From Planotetraspora kaengkrachanensis (GTDB taxonomy: Bacteria; Actinomycetota; Actinomycetes; Streptosporangiales; Streptosporangiaceae), in NCBI RefSeq assembly GCF_016862895.1, contig NZ_BONV01000005.1:62001-126000 (forward strand): a stretch of DNA of 64,000 nt. The letters are read 5' to 3'. A program made the position numbers and the translations under genes. The notes under the pieces were generated by a model, which saw nothing but the letters and a program-made list of their open reading frames with translations, was not told where the DNA came from and ran no database searches. This document shows, piece by piece, positions 17,792-26,712 of this stretch (positions are counted from its first letter, which is position 1; each line of letters starts with the position of its first letter).

Positions 17792-18405
17792 TTACTGCCA
17801 GTAGCACTTCCTGCCGTACTCGGCGTCGAGGGCGTCATCCAGGCCGTCGGCCCAGGAGTGAAGCGCCACTCCCCCGGTGACCGCGTCGGCTATTTCTTCT
17901 CGATGGGCGCCTACGCGACCGAACGCCTTGTCGCCGCGGAGTCGCTCATCCCGATTCCGGAAGACATCGGAGCAGACCAGGCGGCCGCGTTCCTGGCCAA
18001 GGGATTGACCGCCTGGATGGGAATCAGGGCATTGCATCAGGTCCAGCCCGGTGAGGTGATCCTGGTCCAGGGGGCATCCGGCGGGGTGGGCTCCATCCTC
18101 TCGCGCTGGGCGAAGGACTTGGGCGCGACGGTCATCGGAGTGGCCGGCTCGAAGGAGAAGTTGCCCCAGGTGCAGGCCGGTGCCGACCACGCGCTGCTTG
18201 CAACGGACCCTGACTTTCTCGCCACGGTGCGAGAGGTGACGGCCGGCGGCGTGGACGTCGTGTACGACCTCGTGGGCCAAGCAACCGCCGAGTTGTCCGC
18301 ACAGGCCGTCCGTGACGGCGGGAAGATCGTCACCATCGGCGCCGCCTCGGGCCCGCCGCGGCATTATGCATCGCTTCAGGGTAAGCGTGGAATCCGGCTG
18401 GTCGG
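17792..18405 (+). pseudogene. Quinone oxidoreductase (QOR/MDR family), truncated at both ends
   Basis: The frame carries a clear medium-chain reductase core: LPAVLGVEGVIQAVGPGVKR, GDRVGYFFSMGAYATERLVA and the NADPH motif VQGASGGVGS followed by AKDLGATVIGVAGS. It lacks the first 55 or so residues: an in-frame TGA lies at 17762-17764 with no start before homology begins. Homology also ends after RLVGGPT, about 75-100 residues short of the family's 325. The remaining frame to 18511 is Arg-rich and unrelated. The first internal start would be GTG 17858, too late for a working enzyme. The coding part itself has no frameshift, so the decay looks recent and deletion-based. Confidence 0.75.
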
Positions 18406-19246
18406 CGGACCGACCGGACGTCGACCTCGTCGGCGTATCCCACCTCCTCGGCTGGCCGAAGGCGGAAGGAAGCAACGAACAAGCAGGTCCGAGCCTCGTG
18501 GACAGGCGTAAGCCGGATTCCAGGGGGCTCGGACCTGTGTCAGGTCCCCGTGCCTTAGAGGTGTGGTGAGCATGGCCCGAAACGTAGGCTTAATAATTTC
18601 CTTCGTCAAGTATTGATTCATGGGCGAACGGGTCCTACGCTCGGCGGCACTCACAGGCTTCCCCGCCAGACTTTGAGGACCCCCCATGCCCGTTGTCGCC
18701 CTTCGTGCCGTTTCCCCTGGCCACCGCGCGCGATCACTCACTTTCCTCCTCACTCCGTCGCGTCATGCGTACTCAACGGAGAGAGTCCTTATGGACGAGT
18801 TCGGCAAGGCGCCAGGCGACCTCCCCTGATCGGGTCGGGTTCACGGATGCCGACCGTGTACGCCGGAGTCGCGTCCAGTTGATTCAGGCCGGTCGACGAG
18901 CCTCTCGTCGGTGCGCGGCCGTCCAGCTCTCCAGCCGACCAGAGCGGGCGCATGCGCCCACCCGAGCCGGACCTGCACGTGCGCTGCCTCGTGCGAGTGC
19001 GCCGCGCGATCGGAGACGCGTCCCGGCATCAGAACGGCGATCCCGAGCGGTCGCCACTGCGCAGTTGAGTGCGCTGAGGCATCCGGCTCCGTGCTCGCCG
19101 ACGCAGGCATCCCACTGCCCACCCCTCGACCCGCGTCAGGCGGTGCTCCTCGACATCACGAGGCTGCCATCACTGATCGCTCCACCGGGCGGCCCACCGC
19201 CGCACGGCCATCGTGGCCCGGACCACACCGAAGAGGAGAAGATCGC
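18406..19246. other. 841-bp region without a recognised gene
   Basis: Several frames stay open but have the Arg/Pro-rich composition of chance frames in GC-rich DNA. The region contains a 12-bp inverted repeat (18484-18537) and an AT-richer patch near 18580-18625 (TTAATAATTTCC) that could hold promoter elements. GAGGAG at 19233-19238 marks the beginning of the next gene. Confidence 0.5.
18484..18537. terminator. 12-bp perfect inverted repeat after the QOR remnant
   Basis: CAGGTCCGAGCC at 18484-18495 pairs with GGCTCGGACCTG at 18526-18537 across a 30-nt loop. It may be the terminator of the lost gene or the edge of a rearranged segment. The loop is long for a terminator and no T-run follows. 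Confidence 0.3.
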
Positions 19247-21778
19247 TTGAATCGATATACGAGGACGCGCCGAGCGCTCATGGTGATGAGCGTCGCGGCG
19301 ATGGCCGTGGGACTCACACTCGGCGAGGTCATGCCGGCGTCCGCGACCCGGGCCGGCATCGGCCTGACGGCGTCCACGACCGCAGCGCCGAGCACCGCGC
19401 CCACTCCGTCGACGACGCCGTCGACGACACCCGCGTCCGACACGGTGCCGACCCCGACGCCGAGGAAGCCACTCGCGTCCACCGCCGACCCGTGGGCCAC
19501 GCGGCCGTACATGGGGTGGAGCAGCTACAGCATGCAGGTCTACTCCGGGAACTCGAAGTGGATCACCGGCGAGCAGCTCATCAAGCAGTCCGACGCGATG
19601 CACGCCAAGCTGCAGAAGTACGGCTACAACTACATCAACGTCGATGCGGGATGGAACGACGGGGTCGACGCCAACGGGCGGCCCAAGCCCAGCACCACGC
19701 TCTATCCGCAAGGCCTGCAGAAGATCATCGACCACGTCCACGCGAACGGTCAGAAGTTCGGGCTCTACATGATCCCGGGCATCTCCCCCGACGTTTACAA
19801 CGCGAACCTGCCGATCGCCGGGGCCCCGGGATGCACGACGCACGACATCGCCGCGCAACCGCTCCGCCCTTCCGACTACTGGAAGATCGGCTACAAGATC
19901 GACTTCTCGAACCCGTGCTCACAGAAATACATCGACTCGATCGTCGACCTGCTCGCGCAGTGGGGTGTCGACTTCGTCAAGTTCGACAGCGTCACGCCCG
20001 GATCCGGGGTGAGCGACCTCTCGCTTGACGCCCGAGACGACGTCGCGGCTTGGTCGAAAGCCCTCAAGGCGCACAAGATCTGGTTCGAACTGTCGTGGGC
20101 GCTCGACCCGAACTACGCGGACTACTGGCGATCCATGGCCAACGGCTGGCGGGTCCAGTGGGACGTCGAGTGCTACTGTCCCAATGACGCGCTCACGAAC
20201 TGGGACAACATCGCCCGGCTTTTCCCGACCGAGGCGACCTGGTGGCGTAACGGCGGAAACGGCGGCTGGAACGACCTCGACTCGCTTGACGTCGGCAACG
20301 GCAAGATGGACGGCCTGACCCGCGACGAACGCCAGACGGCGATGACGCTGTGGGCGACCTCCGCCGCGCCGCTGTACACGGGCAACGACCTGACAGACCT
20401 CGACGCCTACGGGCTCAGCCTGCTCACCAACCCGGAGGTCATCGCCGTCGACCAAGAAGGAACGCCGGCGCGCCCGGTCTCGACCGCGACTCAGCAACAG
20501 GTGTGGTACGCGCTCAACTCCGACGGCAGTTACACCGTCGCGCTGTTCAACCTCGGCCGGACCGATAAGGACATCACCGCGAACTGGGCCGACATCGGTC
20601 TGACCGGCTCCGCCACCGTGCGCGACCTGTGGGCGCGCAAGAACCTCGGCCGTTTCCGCACCGGGTTCACCGCCTCGGACGTCCCCATCCACGGGGTACG
20701 GCTCCTCAAGGTGACGCCGCAGTCCGGCGCCGAAGTCAGTGTCAACGACGACGCGCTCCGCGTCGGCTATGCCGGTGAGTGGACCCGCAACGGCGGAAAC
20801 GAGGTGGCCGCAACCACCCAACCACTCGACGTCAACGTCACCGACACCGGCACCGCGGCGCCGCCGTCGGCATCGGGCCCGACCCGGACCACCACACTCG
20901 ACGACACCGCCTCCGGCATCGTCTACACGGGATCGTGGTCGCAAAGCACCGGACGGGGCCTGGGCGACTACGGCGACGGCGTGCACTACACCGAACACGA
21001 CGGTGACTCGTTCCAGCACACCTTCGTGGGCACGGGCGTCTCCTACATCACCGAAATGGACACCTCGCAGGGGAACGTCGATGTCTACATCGACGAACAG
21101 TTCGTGAAGACCGTGAACACCGGGCGCGATTCAGGACAGCCGCGCCTCGCGCAACAGACGGTATTCAGCGTGAACGACCTGCCCAACGGAAGCCACACGC
21201 TCAAAGTCGTCAAGAAGTCCGGGTCTTTCATGCTGCTCGATCGCATCGACGTGATCCAGCCGAGTCTCATCGACCCGTCGGCGGTGTCGTTCGACAAGAA
21301 GGCCCCCGCGGACGTGCAGGTGAAACTCCTGCGCGACGGCAGTGAGTTCGCCGGGGTTTCGCTCAATGGCACAGCACTCAAGGAAGGGACCGACTACACC
21401 CTGTCAGGGTCGACGGTGACCCTGCCGGCCGGCTATCTCGCCACGCTGCCTGTCGGCGCGGCGAAACTGGACTTCGCGTTCCGCGGGGACAACCTCGACG
21501 ACGTCCACGCCACGACCCGCAACGGCGACTCGGTCTCGTACACGTTCGCGGGCACAGGCGTCGACTGGATCACCGCCACCACGCCTGATCAGGGGCTCGT
21601 CGACATCTACGTCGACGGCGAACTCGTCAAGCGCGTCGACACGCACAGCGACACACGCTCGACGCAGCAGAAGGTGTTCAGCGTCTCAGGGCTCACGAAG
21701 GCGCAGCACACCTTCATGGCGGTGAAGGCATCGGGCGACGTGATGCGCACCGACGTCATCCGTTACACCACCCGATGA
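19247..21778 (+). CDS. Secreted GH27 glycoside hydrolase (alpha-galactosidase family) with accessory domains
   Basis: The TTG start at 19247 sits 7 nt after GAGGAGA and gives an 843-residue preprotein with signal peptide (cleavage near ASA-TRA) and a Ser/Thr/Pro linker at about 40-75. The GH27 domain follows: RPYMGWSSYSM, NYINVDAGW, nucleophile motif VDFVKFDSV (Asp247), WRVQWDVE with the likely acid/base Asp306, and GGWNDLDSLDVGNG. Two related beta-sandwich modules (YTGSWSQSTGRGLGDYGDGV and FAGTGVDWITATTPDQGLVD) flank an X2-like module (LKEGTDYTLSGSTVTLPAGY). GH27 includes alpha-galactosidases, isomaltodextranase and beta-L-arabinopyranosidase, so the substrate is open. A strong hairpin terminator follows. 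Confidence 0.88.
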   Translation: MNRYTRTRRALMVMSVAAMAVGLTLGEVMPASATRAGIGLTASTTAAPSTAPTPSTTPSTTPASDTVPTPTPRKPLASTADPWATRPYMGWSSYSMQVYSGNSKWITGEQLIKQSDAMHAKLQKYGYNYINVDAGWNDGVDANGRPKPSTTLYPQGLQKIIDHVHANGQKFGLYMIPGISPDVYNANLPIAGAPGCTTHDIAAQPLRPSDYWKIGYKIDFSNPCSQKYIDSIVDLLAQWGVDFVKFDSVTPGSGVSDLSLDARDDVAAWSKALKAHKIWFELSWALDPNYADYWRSMANGWRVQWDVECYCPNDALTNWDNIARLFPTEATWWRNGGNGGWNDLDSLDVGNGKMDGLTRDERQTAMTLWATSAAPLYTGNDLTDLDAYGLSLLTNPEVIAVDQEGTPARPVSTATQQQVWYALNSDGSYTVALFNLGRTDKDITANWADIGLTGSATVRDLWARKNLGRFRTGFTASDVPIHGVRLLKVTPQSGAEVSVNDDALRVGYAGEWTRNGGNEVAATTQPLDVNVTDTGTAAPPSASGPTRTTTLDDTASGIVYTGSWSQSTGRGLGDYGDGVHYTEHDGDSFQHTFVGTGVSYITEMDTSQGNVDVYIDEQFVKTVNTGRDSGQPRLAQQTVFSVNDLPNGSHTLKVVKKSGSFMLLDRIDVIQPSLIDPSAVSFDKKAPADVQVKLLRDGSEFAGVSLNGTALKEGTDYTLSGSTVTLPAGYLATLPVGAAKLDFAFRGDNLDDVHATTRNGDSVSYTFAGTGVDWITATTPDQGLVDIYVDGELVKRVDTHSDTRSTQQKVFSVSGLTKAQHTFMAVKASGDVMRTDVIRYTTR

Positions 21779-21783
21779 TCCGG

Positions 21784-21819
21784 GGAGGGCCGGGGCGTCG
21801 GGTGACGCTCCGGCCCTCC
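21784..21819 (+). terminator. Terminator hairpin after the GH27 gene
   Basis: GGAGGGCCGGGGCGTC pairs with GACGCTCCGGCCCTCC over 16 positions with one G-T pair and a GGGT tetraloop. It starts 6 nt after the stop and is followed by TT. Confidence 0.75.
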
Positions 21820-22026
21820 TTCGCGACGACGGAGGTTCCGCAGAAGCCCGTGATGACCTACGCGCCGCACGCTAATCCAGGGGGCTCCGCAGAAGGCGGC
21901 TTTGGCACGAACTGAAGTTCGCGGCGCTTCCCGACAGAGGATCACCCAGTAGGTGGTCGCTACCATTCGTCCCCTTTGCCACTGCTTTTCGGCGCGTGTG
22001 TTCCACTGACCTGGGGGGACTCCAGG

Positions 22027-23409
22027 ATGAGTGCAGGACGCCGATTACCCATCGCAACACGAATCACCCTGTTCACCGGGGTGGTCGCGGCGCTGCCGGC
22101 TGTGCTCGCGACGATGCTGATGTTCACCGTGGGCCATTTCGCCACCAAGCACCTTGCCAAGGAGAACGCCGTGATCGGCGCTCGCGTGGCCATCCGGGTG
22201 GAACGGGGCCAACCGGTGAACCGCCCCCTCACGCTCAGCCCGTCCCGCAGCGTCCAAGTCGTCGACGCACAGGGTCGGGTGGCCGCCTCGACCGAGAAAC
22301 TACGAGGCAAGCCGGCCATGGCCGCGTTCGCGCCCAATGGTCACAGGCCCGCCACGTCCGTCGTGTGCGGCGGAGTCTTCCCGCAAGGCGATTGCTACAC
22401 CGTCGTCGCGCGGCCGGCTCATCACGCAGGCGAGAACTGGATCGTCTACAGCGCCTCCCCGGTGATCCCTCCGTGGATCGATCCCCGGCTCGCCGGCCTG
22501 GTAGGAGGAAGTACGGTGCTGCTCGCAGCGGCCGTCACCTACCTTGGCTACCGGTTCGCCATCGCCTCGCTCAAGCCGGTGAACGCCATCCGAGCCGAAC
22601 TCGACGAGATCGACGCGACCTGCCCTGGCCGCCGAGTCTCCATACCGCCCAGCGATGACGAGATTCACGATCTGGCCGTAAGCGTGAACAGGCTTCAAGC
22701 CGCCATGGATCAGCAGCGTCAGTTCCTCTTCGACGCCTCACACGGTCTGCGCAGTCCGATGGCCACGATGCGGGCCGATGTAGTGGATGCGCTGTACGCA
22801 CCGACGAAGACCAATGTGACCGACGTCGTGATCACCATTCTCAACAGCCTGGACCGAATGCAGGCGATCACGCACGATCTGTTGACCCTCGCAGGTTTGG
22901 ACGCGGGGGTGCCGGGCGCACGCCAGCTGATCGACCTGGCTGCACTGGTCATCGCGGAGCACCGGATCCGCCGACCTTCAGCGAAGACGCTCGAAGGCTC
23001 GCTCGACTATGGCGTGCTCGTGATCGGCGACCCCCTACGACTGGGCCGCCTGCTCAACAACCTTCTCGACAACGCCGAACGTCATGCTGAAACCACGATC
23101 ACCATCACCCTGCGCCGCGAGCCGGGCGACGAGAACGGCGATCAACGCTTTCCCCAGGGTGCCGCCGTACTGGAGGTGCTCGACGACGGCGCCGGCATCG
23201 AGCCGGACAAGCGCGAAGTAGTGTTCCAGCGGTTCATCCGGTTGGACGCGGCTCGCGACAAGGATGTGGCAGGCACCGGACTGGGCCTGCCGATCGCCCG
23301 CCAGTTCGCTGAAGAAGGCGGAGGAACCCTCTGCGTCGAGGACAGCCCTCGCGGTGCACGCCTCGTCCTCCGGCTCCCGCTGTACCTGACAGCAAGCCAC
23401 CTCTCGTAG
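22027..23409 (+). CDS. Membrane sensor histidine kinase, orphan, with altered H-box
   Basis: The start is ATG 22027, after GGGGGGA. The 460-residue protein has two membrane segments flanking an extracytoplasmic domain of about 110 residues with the pair CGGVFPQGDC, then HAMP, HisKA and HATPase domains (LLNNLLDNAERHAE, DDGAGIEPD, GTGLGLPIA). The H-box reads DASHGLRSPM: the residue after the histidine is Gly, where almost all HisKA kinases have Glu or Asp, which is needed for phosphotransfer chemistry. The ATP site looks complete, so it may bind ATP yet autophosphorylate poorly. No response regulator lies nearby. It is related to the kinase at 11133-12551, which keeps HELRTPL. Confidence 0.88.
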   Translation: MSAGRRLPIATRITLFTGVVAALPAVLATMLMFTVGHFATKHLAKENAVIGARVAIRVERGQPVNRPLTLSPSRSVQVVDAQGRVAASTEKLRGKPAMAAFAPNGHRPATSVVCGGVFPQGDCYTVVARPAHHAGENWIVYSASPVIPPWIDPRLAGLVGGSTVLLAAAVTYLGYRFAIASLKPVNAIRAELDEIDATCPGRRVSIPPSDDEIHDLAVSVNRLQAAMDQQRQFLFDASHGLRSPMATMRADVVDALYAPTKTNVTDVVITILNSLDRMQAITHDLLTLAGLDAGVPGARQLIDLAALVIAEHRIRRPSAKTLEGSLDYGVLVIGDPLRLGRLLNNLLDNAERHAETTITITLRREPGDENGDQRFPQGAAVLEVLDDGAGIEPDKREVVFQRFIRLDAARDKDVAGTGLGLPIARQFAEEGGGTLCVEDSPRGARLVLRLPLYLTASHLS

Positions 23410-23488
23410 AGATCCACCACCTCGACGGCAAGTGCGGAAACAGTCTGGCGACGTGCTGCAAATCGGCCGTCGCGGGCGGTAGCCGTCC

Positions 23489-25351
23489 TCAGCAGGGAAT
23501 TGTGATGACCAGCGAGGTCCCGCTTCCGACCGGGCTGGTGACCTCCATTTCGCCGCCGATCACCGCAACGCGGTCCTTGAGGCCGATGAGCCCCGAGCCA
23601 CAGCGGGGGTCGGCTCCTCCGATTCCGTCGTCGCGGATCCAGAGCCGCAGGACCGTCACGTCAACGGTGAGGTGGACGTGCACCACTGAAGCCTGCGCAT
23701 GCTTGGCCGCGTTCGTGAGTGCCTCGGAAACGATGTAATAGACGGCGGTTTCGACGTGCTCGGGCTGCGACCCGATGTCGCCGACGTTCAGCTCGACCGG
23801 CAGGCAGGAGCGGCGCGCCAGCATTTTGAGGGCGGGGCAGAGGCCCCCTTGGGACAACATCGCCGGGTGCAGGCCACGGGAGAGCTCCTGGAGGTCTTCG
23901 ACAGCGCCGGTCAGGCCTTCGACCATGCGCGACAGGCGGGCCTGAAGGTCGGGCGGCGCAATGGCTTCGACTTGCCGCAGTTCCAGCCCGAGCGTGACAA
24001 GACGTTGCTGCGCTCCATCGTGCAGGTCGCGCTCGATACGGCGGCGGGATTCATCGGCGGCCGCGATGATGCGGGCGCGGGAGGCGGTGAGTTCGGCTCG
24101 GCTCTGCGCGTTGGCGATCGCGGTCCCGAGGAGTTCGGTGAACTTCATCATGCGCTCCTCGATCGCCTCGGGTTGCGGGCCCTCCGCGCGCGAAAAGGCG
24201 ATCATCACGCCCCACAGCCGGCTCTCGACCATGATCGGGCTGCCCACCGCCGAGCCGGGCGCCCACTCGCGTGTATGCCCGAAGAGCTCGCTGTCGTCGG
24301 TAGTGCACCGGGCCGGTTTCCCGGTTTCCCACACCAGCCTCGCCACCGGCACGTCTTCGATCGGCCGGCGTGAGCCATGCGGCACGAAATGGTCCAGGCC
24401 ATCATGATCATCCCAGTGGCTCAGCATGGTCAACGTGCCGTCTACCTCGAACCGAGTCATGTCGGTGTGTCGTGTGCCCATGATGCGGCCCATCTCGCGG
24501 GTGACCGCGTTGAACACCTCGGATGGGCCGGCGCCACCGGCGACCAACGTCGCGACGCGTCGGAGCGCGGCCTGTTCCGCTGCGACGACCTCGCGATCGC
24601 AGGCCGCGCCCAGCAGGGCCTGCAGCGACGGCACCACCTGCTGGTGCAGCCGCAGCAACGTCGGCTCCGGCAGGTCCGTGGGGATCAGGAGGGTGGCGAT
24701 CTGGGTGGCGCCGTCGCGCATCGGGAGCGCCCCGTATCGCCCGGTGGCGGCGACCACTGCGGGCTCGATCGCCGCGTAGCGCAGGTCCAGGGCCTGGGCC
24801 AGGCGCTGTGCTGCCGCCGGAAGTGCGGTTCGCAGGTCCTCCGCGCGCAGCAGCAGGTGGGCGAGGTCGGCGGCGAGGTCGGCCGTGCGACGCTGCTCTT
24901 CCGCCTCCACGGCCCGCGACCGGGCCAGGTCCCCGACGAAGCCGGCCAGCAGCGCGGTTGCGAGGAAGACCAGGGTCGTGACGAATTCCCCGCTGCCGGT
25001 CAACGTCCACTGATTGAAGGGCGGCAGGTGAAAGTACTCATAGGCGAGGGCGCTGGCCACCGCGGTCGCCAGTCCGGGCCCCAGCCCGAACACGGTCGAG
25101 ATCAGCACCACGCCGAGCAGGTAAACGACGCCGAGCGAATTCGGGGGCACGAAGTGCCGGAGCGGGAAGAGCAGCAGGGTCACCGCGGCAACGCATGCAC
25201 TGCCGGCCAGGACACCGACCGGCAGTGATGGAGCCTGGCGCAGCAGCGACGACGGCAGCCTCAATTGGCCTGATCTCCGTGTGCACCGCACGACATTTCC
25301 AGGTCGCCGTAGAACGGGTGGCCACCAGCAGATGGTCCCAGGCCGACACAT
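23489..25351 (-). CDS. Sensor histidine kinase, DUF4118-GAF-HisKA_3
   Basis: Three to four hydrophobic segments with HLPPFNQWTLTGSGEFVTTL mark a KdpD-type DUF4118 membrane domain. A GAF-like domain follows (DMTRFEVDGTLTMLSHWDDH, GSAVGSPIMVESRLWGVMIA). The NarL-partner kinase core has H-box IERDLHDGAQQRLVTLGLEL and an ATPase with IRDDGIGGAD and GSGLIGLKDRVAVIGG. The first 20-30 residues are poorly supported: TTG near residue 30 (LRLPSSLLRQ), after GGAG, or a GTG at residue 21 are likelier starts than the Met at 25351. No response regulator adjoins it; DevR at 34126 is the nearest NarL-type partner in the window. Confidence 0.85.
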   Translation of the reverse strand: MCRPGTICWWPPVLRRPGNVVRCTRRSGQLRLPSSLLRQAPSLPVGVLAGSACVAAVTLLLFPLRHFVPPNSLGVVYLLGVVLISTVFGLGPGLATAVASALAYEYFHLPPFNQWTLTGSGEFVTTLVFLATALLAGFVGDLARSRAVEAEEQRRTADLAADLAHLLLRAEDLRTALPAAAQRLAQALDLRYAAIEPAVVAATGRYGALPMRDGATQIATLLIPTDLPEPTLLRLHQQVVPSLQALLGAACDREVVAAEQAALRRVATLVAGGAGPSEVFNAVTREMGRIMGTRHTDMTRFEVDGTLTMLSHWDDHDGLDHFVPHGSRRPIEDVPVARLVWETGKPARCTTDDSELFGHTREWAPGSAVGSPIMVESRLWGVMIAFSRAEGPQPEAIEERMMKFTELLGTAIANAQSRAELTASRARIIAAADESRRRIERDLHDGAQQRLVTLGLELRQVEAIAPPDLQARLSRMVEGLTGAVEDLQELSRGLHPAMLSQGGLCPALKMLARRSCLPVELNVGDIGSQPEHVETAVYYIVSEALTNAAKHAQASVVHVHLTVDVTVLRLWIRDDGIGGADPRCGSGLIGLKDRVAVIGGEMEVTSPVGSGTSLVITIPC

Positions 25352-25362
25352 CCGGGGCCTGC

Positions 25363-26172
25363 TTATGCGAAGTCGGCCAGGCTGACAAGCATGCGCTCCG
25401 ATGGGGAGCCGAGCTTGGCCTGGGCCACGAAGAGGAGGTGGCCGGGATTGTTCTCGATGGGGAATTTCTGGCGCCAGAGATTCAGGTCGCCGAATTCTCT
25501 GTGGCGCAAGGGCCAGGATGCCTGCGTTGCGACGCCCACATCATGGCGTGCCCAGAGTCGGCGGAAGTCGTCGCTGTTGTCTGCCACTTCCTCGGCGAGA
25601 TCGCGTACAGAGGGGTCCGCGACCACTACCGTCATGGCACGCAGATGAGCGACCTTGAAGGCTGCTTCCCCCTCCCAGTTCACAAAGAACTCGCGGGATT
25701 GTGGATTGAGGAAGGTGAACCGAATCAGGTTGTCGATGTGCTCGTACCCCTTCCATAGGGCGGTGGACAGCCGGTTGCGGACGAGGACATCCAAGCGGTG
25801 GTTCACCACCAATGCGGGTGCGTGCGTCCAATGTTCCATCAGCCGAACTATGTCCGGGGCGACGGACCGCTGGATGCACTCTTGCTTGCACGCTCGCGGG
25901 CGCGCGAGATCGTGAAGATGCGCGGTGGCGGCCGGGTCGAGGCGGAAGACCCGCGCCAGGGCGTCGATGACCTGCTCCGAGGGGTGGCGCTGTCTGCCCT
26001 GCTCCAGGCGCGTGTAGTAGTCGACGCTGACTCTGGCCGACATCGCGACCTCCTCGCGGCGCAAGCCCGGCGTCCGCCGCCGGGAGTCGGCGCAGGGCGT
26101 TTCCGCTTCGGCAGGGGTCACAAGCAGCCGTCTTGCCCTGAGGAACTCTCCAAGCGGGCTTTTGCTGCACAT
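25363..26172 (-). CDS. XRE-family regulator with MmyB-like ligand domain (second copy)
   Basis: The start at 26172 has GGGAGGG 5 nt upstream and gives the usual N-terminus MCSKSPLGEFLRARR; further in-frame residues upstream look non-coding. The helix-turn-helix is in GLRREEVAMSARVSVDYYTR and the MmyB-like domain has HRLDVLVRNRLSTALW and FTFLNPQSREFFVNWEGEAA. Within the HTH, SARVS replaces the usual LAGLS, so DNA contacts may differ from those of the paralogue at 7393-8217. It ends 11 nt from the kinase start on the same strand and could be co-transcribed with it. Confidence 0.86.
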   Translation of the reverse strand: MCSKSPLGEFLRARRLLVTPAEAETPCADSRRRTPGLRREEVAMSARVSVDYYTRLEQGRQRHPSEQVIDALARVFRLDPAATAHLHDLARPRACKQECIQRSVAPDIVRLMEHWTHAPALVVNHRLDVLVRNRLSTALWKGYEHIDNLIRFTFLNPQSREFFVNWEGEAAFKVAHLRAMTVVVADPSVRDLAEEVADNSDDFRRLWARHDVGVATQASWPLRHREFGDLNLWRQKFPIENNPGHLLFVAQAKLGSPSERMLVSLADFA

Positions 26173-26712
26173 GTCGCCCTCCCACCGTGCGATCGCGAGT
26201 GAACCGCTCTCGAACCAGGCAGCGGATCGGATCGTCGCGATCATGGCTGTCCGCTTCCCGCGGCCGCGGTCGCTTCCAGGATTCCGCCGCGCAGGCTCCC
26301 CGTCTTCGAGGGCAGCGTGGAATCCCGCTGTGCAGTCAGCACCCATCGCGGACCCGGCTGGCCTGACCTCCCGTCGTCCTGCTAGCCGGAAGGCCTGGCG
26401 CCTCAATTCGGCCCCGATTCCGGCAGCCACGGAAAAGAGTCACGAACGGAAAGCCGAGGCTGACGAATATCGTGCCGGTTGGCGGCCATGAAACGCCACG
26501 TGACTCGTTGAACCCCTGATCGCGTCTGTGGCGGCGATCGTGCACCGGTCCACCTGAACGAACTCGAGATGACCTTCCGGTAAACCGCTGAACCGCATCT
26601 GCGAAAGACCGGTTTCCGTATCAACGGGGATCTTGTTTTCGGTTACGTCATTATCGAATTTTCAGGCCATTCGGGCCTGTAGCGGCCGACGGCCGCGTAG
26701 TAGTTTGCTCCA
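26173..26712. other. 540-bp region upstream of the haloperoxidase
   Basis: No frame in this stretch looks like a gene. The 3' end becomes AT-richer (26600-26660). It carries two adjacent hairpins, CAGGCC-ATTCG-GGCCTG at 26663-26679 and GCGGCC-GAC-GGCCGC at 26682-26696, just before the ATG at 26713, which has no evident Shine-Dalgarno sequence. Confidence 0.5.

Noticed and set aside
18911-19246. Open frame upstream of the GH27 start
   Set aside because: It has no signal-peptide character, while TTG 19247 has a strong Shine-Dalgarno sequence and leads directly into a signal peptide.
21831-21895. Direct repeat of TCCGCAGAAG with a shared TCCAGGGGGCTC also found near 18518
   Set aside because: It is short and without target-site duplication or transposase remnants, so it does not support a mobile element.
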